From Micromonospora craniellae (lineage in GTDB: Bacteria; Actinomycetota; Actinomycetes; Mycobacteriales; Micromonosporaceae), in contig NZ_CP061725.1 of the NCBI RefSeq assembly GCF_014764405.1, positions 2,046,001 through 2,110,000 of the forward strand: a stretch of 64,000 nucleotides of DNA. Direction: 5' to 3'. The position numbers and the translations under genes were made by a program. The stretch's first letter is position 1; each line of letters begins with the position of its first letter. Below, in pieces: positions 35,801 through 39,925 of the stretch. A model generated the notes under the pieces. It was not told the DNA's origin. It ran no database searches and saw only the letters and a list, made by a program, of their open reading frames with translations.

Positions 35801-38356
35801 ATCGGGGTCGTTGGAGGCGCCGGCAACAAGCCGGCCCATCAGCACCCACTGCTCGGCATGGACCCCCTCATGCGCAAAGTCCGCGACCTTCTCGTCGACG
35901 GGGTCCGGCCTTCCGACCTGCACGGACCAACTCGCGCCCTGGAAGGCGGCTACGTAGGTCTCATCGCTCAGGTCCCTGACTTCAGTGAAGGCCGGCGGTA
36001 TCCCGTAGCGGGTGCCGCTACCGAGGTACTCGAAGAGCAGGTCGCTCCTGCTCTGCCAGGCGCGGGTCTGGCCGCGCCTGGCACCCAGGGATTCGTACTC
36101 CTCCCGGGCTCGACGTCGTAGCTCCGTCCAGTAGGCCGGACTCACCGCCTGCAGCAACTCGTAGTCTTCGGCGACCTTGCTCGGCTTCCACTCCGCACCC
36201 CCGCGAACAAGCGTCGTGCCACGGCCCATCGCGAGGTCGACCAGCATGGCGGCGAGCGCACCGTCCAGGTCTGCCAGTCCGGGTGGGGTTACCCCTGGGA
36301 AGTACTCACCCTTCCGGCGTGCCGAGAAGTGGGGATTCACCGCCCCTTGACTCAAGATCGTTTCGCCGGTGTCCGGATCCACCGAGACCAGCCACCCTGC
36401 GATGACGGTGCTTCCCGGAAACTGCCCCAGGATGTCGGGTGCCGTCATCGGTGACGCCGCTGCCGTGGCCCGGCTCCCCCACACGTCGATACCACCGCGC
36501 GCCAGAACTGCGTACACCATCTCGCCGTCGGCGGGCATCCGGTGCAACCGGTCGACTCCGAAGGCCACCAGCCCGTTCGCCATGCCCGCGGTGCCATCGA
36601 ACACCGGCTGGATACCGCCCGGATCGCCGTCCTGAGTCACGCGCTGCTGCAGGCCGGTGGTGAAGGCAAGCTCCGGCGGGATCGGCACGGAGGCCCAGAG
36701 CGTCTCCGTCTCCCAGCCCGGCCGCTGACTCTTGGAATACCAGTCGGGCCATTCCCGGCGTAGTTGTTTCTCGGTGAGCCCCGGGGGCACCACGATGATG
36801 GGAGCGTTCGGTGCCGAGCCGGACGCCGCCGTCCCCACCGACGACGATCCCGACCCGCTCCGCCGAGCTGACAACGACCCGGAGCCGCCCCTCCGTGCCG
36901 ACGACGAGCCCGGCGCGCCACCCAGCACCCGAGGCGTCCACTCCCCGTTGACCAGGCGAAGGTCACCGGTGATCTCGCCCGTATCCGGGTGGATGCTGTG
37001 CACCCCCGCCTCGTCCACGACCACCGGGATCCGGACGTATCCGGTCCGGCCCTCCACCGCCTGCCGTACCCAGACGTGGCTGTGCGGAACGCCGTCCGGC
37101 GTCTCCTCGATCGGCTCGTGCTCAGTGATCTTGGTCAGCTCGGCGATTCGCGTCCGCTGACGATCGACCTCGGCAGCGATCTCCCACTCCCGTGCCGCCA
37201 CGTCGGCAGTCCCGGCGGAGGCAGTCGGTTCCTCGGCGTCGCGGCCCCGGTCGACGGCGCTCGGCGCGGAGCGCAACTCCCGGAGCTCGGTGCCCGTCTC
37301 GATGAGTACGCGCCGCATCTCGGCCAGGCGTGCGTCCACCTCTGCGGAACGCTGTCCGACCACCGGCGGGTGATCCGCCCACGCTCCGGGCACCTCGGCG
37401 GACACGGCGGGTGCGGTCGGGGTGTCGTCGTCCACACTGACCGGTCGGCCGTCCACGCCGACCAGCAGCGCGGTGGTGGTGGCATCGCGCAGCGCCACCA
37501 TCCGCCAGTCGTCGGTGAGCCGGGTGACGATCGGCGCTCCGTCCGACTCCGGCGACCCGATCCAGAGCACGTCCTCGCCGTCCGGCAGCAGCCACGCCAC
37601 CGTCGGCCCGCCGCTGGGTGCCAGGAACGACACCAGCGCGGCCGAGTCCGGGGTGTCGCGCAGGGCATCGAGGAGCACGTCGGCGGCGATCGGCTCTGCG
37701 GTGCCGCCGACCAGATCCGGCAGGTCCGAGGCGGCGACCGGCAGCACCTTCCGGGCCAGGGTCTCCGCGTCGGCCTCGTTGCCCGCCCGGGCCAGGTGCA
37801 CGGCAGCGGCCAGACTCCCGGGCGGAATCGTGTCCCGCAGCGCCAGTTGGATCTCTGCCAGGTCCGCCAACAGGGCGTCGACCCGCTGGCGGCCCGGCTT
37901 CTCCCCGGCCCTGATCCGTCCGTACGCACTCTGCAGCCCTGCCCGCCCGGCCACGTGTGACCACGGCAGCACCCGTACCGACGTGGCGTCGTCCCAGGAC
38001 GTCTCGCGGCCACGCACGTCGACCGGTACCAGTTGCGGTGCGCGCGCCTCGCCCACCGGCACCTGCACCTGGAGGCGGTAGAGGTCGGCGAGGCCACCGA
38101 GGCCCGCCGGGTCGTCCGGGAGCGGCTGCCCTCCGCTGGCCCAGCGGTCGAGGTTCCCCGGCACCAGCACCAGGGCGTCGGGGAACGGCTGTGCGCGCAG
38201 GTAGTCCAGGCTGGCGGCGGAACGCGGCGTCTCCTCGATCAGGTGGACCAGCGTGCCGTCGTCAGGTGCCGGAGTGGTGACCGCGACCGCCTGGGCGACC
38301 AGGTTCGCCGTCTGGGTCATCGCGCCGGTGAGCACGAGTCGGCCGGGAACGGCCAT
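17825..38356 (-). CDS. Giant (6,843-aa) T7SS-locus protein with duplicated core
   Basis: One uninterrupted 20.5-kb frame. ATG at 38356 follows AAGGAGAT by three bases; an upstream GTG at 38386 has no such site. Layout (residues approximate): 1-400 unique N-terminus; 400-500 a module with TGYVRIPVVVDEAGVHSIHP; 500-1600 a segment holding HEGVH at 829-833, a zinc-metalloprotease-type motif; 1632-3680 a core block starting VTRAQARLVSWAVPDRL; 3780-3870 a second copy of the 400-500 module; 3913-5860 a second copy of the core, starting VTEAQVRFVAWAVPDRL; then a unique C-terminus. A Ser/Asp-rich acidic linker (SDDDSDRSSSSES) lies near 2290. I see no cysteine except at 6791, 6792 and the final residue. 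No signal peptide or membrane helix is evident. It resembles actinobacterial giant proteins labelled 'lonely Cys', a label I recall but cannot check. It may be a secreted effector or an adhesin-like or toxin-like protein; function is unknown. Confidence 0.85.
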   Translation of the reverse strand: MAVPGRLVLTGAMTQTANLVAQAVAVTTPAPDDGTLVHLIEETPRSAASLDYLRAQPFPDALVLVPGNLDRWASGGQPLPDDPAGLGGLADLYRLQVQVPVGEARAPQLVPVDVRGRETSWDDATSVRVLPWSHVAGRAGLQSAYGRIRAGEKPGRQRVDALLADLAEIQLALRDTIPPGSLAAAVHLARAGNEADAETLARKVLPVAASDLPDLVGGTAEPIAADVLLDALRDTPDSAALVSFLAPSGGPTVAWLLPDGEDVLWIGSPESDGAPIVTRLTDDWRMVALRDATTTALLVGVDGRPVSVDDDTPTAPAVSAEVPGAWADHPPVVGQRSAEVDARLAEMRRVLIETGTELRELRSAPSAVDRGRDAEEPTASAGTADVAAREWEIAAEVDRQRTRIAELTKITEHEPIEETPDGVPHSHVWVRQAVEGRTGYVRIPVVVDEAGVHSIHPDTGEITGDLRLVNGEWTPRVLGGAPGSSSARRGGSGSLSARRSGSGSSSVGTAASGSAPNAPIIVVPPGLTEKQLRREWPDWYSKSQRPGWETETLWASVPIPPELAFTTGLQQRVTQDGDPGGIQPVFDGTAGMANGLVAFGVDRLHRMPADGEMVYAVLARGGIDVWGSRATAAASPMTAPDILGQFPGSTVIAGWLVSVDPDTGETILSQGAVNPHFSARRKGEYFPGVTPPGLADLDGALAAMLVDLAMGRGTTLVRGGAEWKPSKVAEDYELLQAVSPAYWTELRRRAREEYESLGARRGQTRAWQSRSDLLFEYLGSGTRYGIPPAFTEVRDLSDETYVAAFQGASWSVQVGRPDPVDEKVADFAHEGVHAEQWVLMGRLVAGASNDPDAMHLITANDHVRNVLWAQPLPHDDPRYPLALRMWWLRHSSLDEDIKGMAHHAEGLAIRNADQVLKVRQIEQFGPPVRHLLEARMMRRSARSSVLNTMMVRLGLEGPAYRASLEFRAGGSVRDWREVSAASVPSLSRYQAKSSAAGTHLWRSRERQDHSARLVHHSRPIVVLELGRAEDAPSRLAGIVHRLPANALVEVVTSDPLTPTEAVGLASTVGAGQMLAVSFPTGFQIDPADPLFDHFVPYSRWHTQSMSLFADYFTVHTKPQWPMFDLGVGGVRLVNLGGGVFQRINQTDWRIRPVWQTLWVHAADESPTALPSSVESDRGMPRIVVGAPDRDTPWEIAQLGLLLAERLMAIPDSRVDPDLVQIHRPVLEPPELTDLPPDETAEPWTRQLLISAFGEDAVQDSQLEHTSGVDDFDIDPFMLTAALVGAVESAPEGLSEFQLVEVLNGLTNTLGITREELLPVGFATAYAFGIGHVTVPRLAVVTRALLALTGYRPELDFGDDYQSGAPGVTGEPIMSWLITDFRRLVPQDNERRAKQELARLLEWLAHPDTTWPSDGLTSEYVQQVLGQDRRWVDHALSRRTRDGSGVWWLGPVAQRHLVAPVEGTLVLAYEADADLFPVGLPIPGGAALMVRVGQLLRRQLPEQERDTPVLLVPVTSVPVESHRLRSYLTDFENRLAFGVTMAEPVVLVPADDLDAALAQVSLDETTSTVGQPYGWRAPDGSMVPDYPPEWTGSPVDPVEEPVSIGATSQESRPAPIAPLPAPGRTNGVEDELVVTRAQARLVSWAVPDRLVELRRLADEGRPGAGEALADLETYREVLAGTTAPDQRQPDSARRDVAAVASAYRVVHDRLTALASALDLPHLAPPGPPSVAADDGTVPVDAVPVPAFPVELVPPRSEKAPVIADLVADPATRTWLTSNTIPPRQVARLVTGGRLRFDPGQVDQVVRMLGEGGDARKLVDLVEVLGTVPLDLRERSEAAGLAGPGPLFGVVRELAVSPADAAALGDVLARVADGSSKVGPDEGTWVDRLRPALADAGVRTNSDLVWLMRLTRRMDLAPTDRRWLGELRDVGVPLELLHEMPDEYVRAALDGRRRADTGLTELAADTGLGGPAALQAAAERLGVPPVDLALALGDRLRAAVSDAPPLSDAGPDGLREQGQQAADRLLAQVESTGPGLDRWVRWSARLGFPVDRLRPLAEIPMLEGLIWEALGDVPGGRVAEVLLPLVPEAAAPAPIAPEHTAVPTPDEVAAWSERLGVPDYYLRRVLVMPGVDGRALPAMADRLALPPAQAAALVRLVEVTGRVSADDLLMFAHRLGVSEAPYLLVWLASYWEIHPRRLMPLRPLFARITEMPTQGRPSMQQIEELVGRWADPGRAGAEYHAEPAADLTDGLLLDRHDNFDNDDQFQMWPTAEETAASVRGPRADTRTATDSDDDSDRSSSSESLLSILDDDEQQAQHTSLAALVYSGRSTWTRADGAGRSRRNASALFWAAGLGSGPEGAGLEVLDRLRTFVPTAVRDRRDRLRRWAEISFVEAEELWQDTEKVAADPDLGTLTRQATIVASAATAAVPALTRDITSPDVAEVVRGAVQATDAVVDAVRAWTERHLDRPIPSAGDGRARPVRVPDLVRALSPSGVRTPVSAGRDDLAAMLTGVRALLHALTRTTEVGHVYRTAAMVIEVAATHIARLVVGAGTTAAPGAALIANAVAAQAVEAAARLAATVAAWDRLAGGLSAAELAAAVSDGQAEARSRTETDERSADIVLAPTWATLIDVPEREIEEDRYLRPWLDHLAVLQMAGRIQVPPTVLYEYTRRNEYLSERTPELLGTWNLGRTTKDIYRLANEESVPVRLLSPLRTLLNARTRTTDPRQVKRSLERIELPDRIAKSPRRRLAFLTDVDVRTTALAELSPGQLDGWALRWEADILGMDPEDLDGADGVSLRSLLDLVDLVRREFAAREPEGHWARHDIESLADALGLSRYLVTGHSVRVGRVPVELATKRDGGYLFLLANALRMDSREVPKPVRTQLTEMMERSLPRQVVVDRTIARIRAKGQNLAPGESLTGKLLRIGMASNDVVPRHLGLLAQQAGVSATDLVEMAYQAGEVDLWLTADSIGLTAGSRPAPQDRPEAEEPARTGDLAVLPRMVREWVDWLGGIAWASGRLHPALTAQARRAGWAFDELSALPGDERAKVLEALAVSASEAGLIGDYHNTVSRHGHDIEHLLQALTGFVDEVVGARLELPMPQWAEFDSAVRVNVRVPQPVDADFAAFAGFETRREWFLTDDPDTWKEMEEGLRALQRDGARVGAATVSGSEFYEPVARVAELDLTPLAVSALLAVIFLPGGPATRTELLGYLGYEVDPYDSTRLDRRVSRPEPMRVDPFRSIGHPPTAAVVMAAAIARLRQPGSLVAAARPSTTLTWFLDDEDPAPVGADEHHLVPNDVGDAPGSLVRAVLDGARAQGLRLPSQVRDEDDLIRHVRQVVQDDPSRFPLRTIGELVAEDLDDRALLGLAEALPVTSTRPLDSAVLRRRISQLVNERDPRLRRLLGTAVAVPGSGAAWMLRRVGGNGTTGASHIAHLLPEAIGDPALWDSALIDEVIGAIAVALGVDLVVVEDEVARRFSGGRHSTLHLLRVERDLFRAYHPAPVPAQLTAIEPAHVIFGEYDAATDSTRLPLVVTGLDGRRLSDLTADLTGQELIDRWAVQSAGESPPLLLVMGGAADESGPHGALARRFRDRFATPVIASTVDIILGADGKVSAASVVYAPNQTVDRTRTEPGEFRYFPPDGGRSEPLGDDLAVGGDSLGLRIVVNLPLPDVGATVLAARPGRPTAEEAPVPHRFVAADAVTPAESTGTGRIRIGEMQRAMVDRARALRDLNADHAALQYELDSGELTPTAAAAQMAELSDKILHAQTELHRLRERVAELSEIVRHQPVEATPEGLTSHIRVEQSVSGADRWLLVPVLIDDTGVHGRHPETGELTADYYLTTSRQWLPRLRGGAPGAIRDASVEAPTASRTGTAPAGTGASQAAPGVVADAGPLPPRGAADAASPSTSDLPDALAVTEAQVRFVAWAVPDRLAALRRLAAEEHPGAGAASAAVDAYLRVLFGAADGRARRVSEADRTTSYRRMHERLAALDLPYLAPPTTDPSGADDAVVSLPAVPEADFPVVLVAPESGSGPFGRATDTEAARWLRGAGVTGPQAARLLDDGELPFDRTEVDRLAQRLDMAGDDVAELVNLVEVLGTVPLDVGTHAREIGLAGPGPLFGVVRDLGVPPELVVTVGDVLARVAAGSREIEPDEGSWVDLLRTELAGEGVRTDSDLVWLMRLIRRSSLSPADRSALGELRELGVPLELLYELPTAHVRAALTGRSRAAGSLATLATESGLAGPAALEAAAERFGVPPVDLALALGDQLRAAAASVPVDSPDDPAQLRRQGHRVAESVSALLPADADVVRWVRWTARLGFPVEHLRLLVDSPAIAESVWAALGDVPSERVADVLVPVAPETAATAALTRALARKRNVPAPDPPDLARWAERLGVPVAYLRRVTALPGVDGARLSELVDRLGLSTTQAPALVRLVEVTGRVPVELLWIAYRLDMMQSPYLLVWLAATWETDPRGLLSLRPLFDRIRELPSEVRPTPGQIEELVTRWAALGRPGPRGDGEGDAQEWPVRSDASIISEPAADDQRPRYVRELLRFAEGGTGPQGGGLHLADRLRAVHVAELTRNVEQLRRSRDVDVADPTAVWQEVDAVADDPYVGALTRQAAIIVGTARSVTLTLHHPVADPGDVIQAATRAAGALTAAVRWWTEHHADRSIPGVDETTTLAGLVELAAALPGQKSGGRRDAAGQMLAEVRARLEPLSRPGSTWHGYRNADLVIRTAAVHVTRLLVAAGAAASPSASLIMAAVADQVVEAARQLATAMRTWDRLTGGMSATEVSATAEAPLGADDLPPAQFVDNLLAASWATLFAVRQHDIEDDRRERPWLDPERVYSLAVEAQVPPKLVYQQARAQEHLSERTPDQLRVWGLQPPFESVYQSALDLQVPVRLLQPFLRAGGVAAQSDAAWIRGVLGDMAQRAGMVTEEPSRHLAFLADVEFDSHQPVTGRELRSSDRQWTADVLGMDPSDLDRIGTVTFDDLTQVVERVREYHDARTPGGSWGRHEIESLADALGLSYLLVLGHSVRIGRVPVELSDDPYGPSVFLLANRGRVDARELAPIRGEIAVRVDRGGPRHVVLDDLASLLREHVGEVPPRDSLTRRLLGVSDAEKLKLLHLREQYQLAGVPIEDVLTVAELAEVTLDVALEFVMLAAGHRQPGAGDSAAREVAGLASAPLTPEATATRLREWVARLHGIEGFDSDVAEVLWAARDAGWTLEDLSALSVDDAERVLTALGMALKLDVEFRSITVGYSRDVEVMFRRLEELVEYAADSRFDQRNLTWTDVALPGVRIDVDLPGATGAEPESRDWDLERWPDRRSVNTELNRLYGAGTTTVPVSFKTSAGDVVRVAEVDTVGPVFGALAAIHGLPGGPARHPDLLAHLGYEFAPYDHSRLDRRVSAVPPLALASFARVADPSLRAVIMMAVIWRVRQPAPLVPASRVEPLTTRLLDDGEPAVADGWEYHLGARDLGTEPGSLTRAVLDSARAQGLKLPADVRDEATLLQHAGQVVRADPHRFTIRSIGELIIGSLADEAVTLLAGALGLNKPSPGEPSLRTRLVTMADEDTARLYRFLTLLTPDSDAAGALVRAGSPEANPARDAAALLVAAIGAPRMWNSTILDEVAAVFAVALGVDLVVLGDEDARTYPGGGATLFVRRVGGDLFQSYRPTGSWGQPAAFGSSPVLLAEYDPTTDVARVPVVLDGRRHRDVTLRFTGADLIDRWVPQAGDTSAPLVLLVGAAARGDGTGGSLAARFRDRVRQPVIAPLDDIALDPQARVSAVRADRRPDGTVDLHGAQPSEFWYFPADGGTAVPLGGDLVTGAATVGLRLVADLPTTGEVRTALTLRPVPPLGDDVPPPRLFVDGDGAVRLGRLASPPEGWWPLGDASPLLALRWLTAGGPADGIDPSALEQADLQAAAEQATRLHEQQMAMLDVPHRMRSLLAAESPRATTVDDRLPALRRGDGVIFVSASGQAQAATRLRNGDLFTYRPARGDTSTERLSWARFVEEAGEGWFLVQHHAADPAPMVLPTGGPVDPTASRWYDRPENVGAFVVPEIEQAPQSGVVWGDATDGLDVRLNPLWMPLADFTPEVWAGRPGHEWLFLVLERGSFAEAQEGEDPRDLLVFVGSETATGAMSRAQLDDLLTSMRKVDPTVTLADVRDMLDGPGHPSLAARFEGDGTARLTRAGVAGNMRRDPQTGTWALDGLSGRYSSGRLGPLDDLDRWLRDAAGLIADQVREPVAPSVYSRRAKIESRYEFNSKIYYPHPADTLDTYYAVRRMPDFRPGVWSVYATLDPQTGEVVTRNGRYGPRNFTRELARSSARFEGALLLVLFLPGDAEGTAAELQALFRFGERVQEARRTDVTVSVGTAHILPGDGDVRLGTLTADVVGAPMVEPAGAFVRFRQPEPGKESEPKPPPELLDASADASMMALLAIGSPSGVHDSPQRHPVPFGPPRIDAPRGAAYDGGLLVVGDVDRWRQRSVAETVARAARAVRRPVVVVEVGAGVDERSAVLTVLGMTLIKLGERRLQPIVIATAPAAALTALVNRYDLSLVGPETTEADARWQVTGPDGAERWSTSAFVPTLFTTAGQITTGPVARSGSVTLSEWLGQPDWPTAEEYLRENVADLRHPYVVDELAHLRARDPDNRLLSAHEAVLDLVRAANGAIDPAESRYQPTEPIQTFDMEPRTSVQGPMTVTFALDYLEPKPDALSRKPWDDRLLRLMYADGRARELAAALAAGVVGEQRDRVDDGRWNATVFGAVAIVLRMTREEARTPGFVDAWGKALEDVACCEANPTHRMYWVPRLDELRDEVGAHGVPGHVDGPAERHAALLEVLTYTLANC

Positions 38357-38520
38357 GATCTCCTTGCAACCGTCCCCGCCGGGCACCTGATACCTCGCCT
38401 TGTCGCGACCTCATGCGGGTCGGCGCCACTGCGCCACGCCGCACCCGTCGTACACCATGGCACCCCGAAGCGGGATGCCCGAAAGTCCCCATTCGGGCCG
38501 TGGTCTCGTCCCCACGGGGG

Positions 38521-39900
38521 TCAGAAGATGCTGCGTCCCACCTCGACCATGTGCCGGAAGGCGCCGAGCACGCCCAGCGCCAACGGCACCATGAGCAGAC
38601 TGGTGATCACCCCGAACACCTCGGCGCGGCTGCGGCGACGGGCCGAGGGGTGCACCATCGGCCCGTCGCGCGGCGGCTCGGGCGTCGAGGGACGCAACAG
38701 GCTCAGCGCCACCCCGGCTCCGGCGACGCCGAGCCCGGCCAGCACGAGCACGACCAGCGTCGCGCCGGGGCCCGCGCCGAGCATCCCGACGACCGCGAGG
38801 ATCAGGCTGAAGCAGCCGACCAGTGCGGCGGTGCCGAGCAGGAGCAGTTCGGCGGAGAACGCCACCAGCCGGCAGCGGGCCATCAGGGCGATGCTGGCCA
38901 CCGCGGTCAACGCGACCGCCCAGCCGCCGCCGTTCCAGGCCAGCACCGGGAGCGCTGCGGCCAGCGCGAGCGCCGGACCGACGAGCACCACCGAGAGCAG
39001 GCGGTGGGAACGGTCCACCAGGCCGACCGTGACCGGCAGGGCGGCCGTCTGGTCGGGTGGTCGGCGCTGTCCCCAGGACGCCACGGTGGCGGCGATCCGC
39101 CGGGCCACCGCGATGATCCCCATCGCCGTCACGGTGACCATCGCGGCGGCACCGGCGCGGTCGGTGTCCAGCGCCCGGATCAGGGACACCAGCGCCAGGC
39201 CGACGGTCAGGTGCAACTGCACCACGACCAACGCGGCGGTCGGGATGACCACCAGCGCCATCAGCGCGGCCAGGCAGGCGCCGAAGACCGCGCCGTCCCA
39301 GCGGTACGCCGTCACGCCCAGCACGCGGGTCACCAGCATGCCGGCCGCCGCCAGACACGGCACCGAGGTCAGCGCGACCGCCATCCGCAGCCAGTCCGGC
39401 ACCACCTCGCGGTGCTGGGTGAGGCTCCACGCTCCGGCGAGCACACCCAACCCGGCCAGGACGAGCCCGGCGGCCGTGCCGGCACCGCCCTCGAACCGGA
39501 GTCCGGCCGTGATCGCGGCCACCGTCGTCCAGAGCAGACCCAGGCTGAGGACGATCGTCCCGCCCCGGAGCCGCTGCTGGCGATGCCGGTGGGTCTCGTC
39601 GGCGACGAGTTCCTCGATCTCCTCCACCAGTGGCGCGTCGTTCGGCTCCTGGGCGGCGTCGCGGAGGTACAGCACCTGGCCGTCGACCACGCCGACGTCG
39701 AGCAGGGTGGCGTCCAGCGGCAGCGGCGGGTGGCCGGCGGGGGCCAGGGACCAGGCCGGTGGAAGCACGTCGGCCCGGTCCTGGCCGCACATCTCGGCCA
39801 GGCGGGCCGAGTACTCGCCGACCGGTGCCCCGGAGGGCACCGACACGTCCAACCGGCGGCGGGTGCCGACCACCGTGATCCGGCTCCGTTCGCCGCTCAT
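38521..39900 (-). CDS. eccD: Type VII secretion integral membrane protein EccD
   Basis: 459 residues. The N-terminal ~80 residues form a ubiquitin-like YukD domain (RITVVGTRRRLDVSVPSGAP, then LDVGVVDGQVLYLRD). A short cytosolic helix (EEIEELVADETHRHRQ) and about eleven hydrophobic membrane helices follow, as in EccD, the channel-vestibule subunit of ESX systems. ATG at 39900 follows GGGAGG by six or seven bases. It lies 25 bases after the AAA gene and 164 bases before the giant gene. No EccB, EccC or EccE gene is visible in the window. Confidence 0.88.
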   Translation of the reverse strand: MSGERSRITVVGTRRRLDVSVPSGAPVGEYSARLAEMCGQDRADVLPPAWSLAPAGHPPLPLDATLLDVGVVDGQVLYLRDAAQEPNDAPLVEEIEELVADETHRHRQQRLRGGTIVLSLGLLWTTVAAITAGLRFEGGAGTAAGLVLAGLGVLAGAWSLTQHREVVPDWLRMAVALTSVPCLAAAGMLVTRVLGVTAYRWDGAVFGACLAALMALVVIPTAALVVVQLHLTVGLALVSLIRALDTDRAGAAAMVTVTAMGIIAVARRIAATVASWGQRRPPDQTAALPVTVGLVDRSHRLLSVVLVGPALALAAALPVLAWNGGGWAVALTAVASIALMARCRLVAFSAELLLLGTAALVGCFSLILAVVGMLGAGPGATLVVLVLAGLGVAGAGVALSLLRPSTPEPPRDGPMVHPSARRRSRAEVFGVITSLLMVPLALGVLGAFRHMVEVGRSIF

Positions 39901-39925
39901 CGGTCCTCCCTGCACCCGAGCCGTG

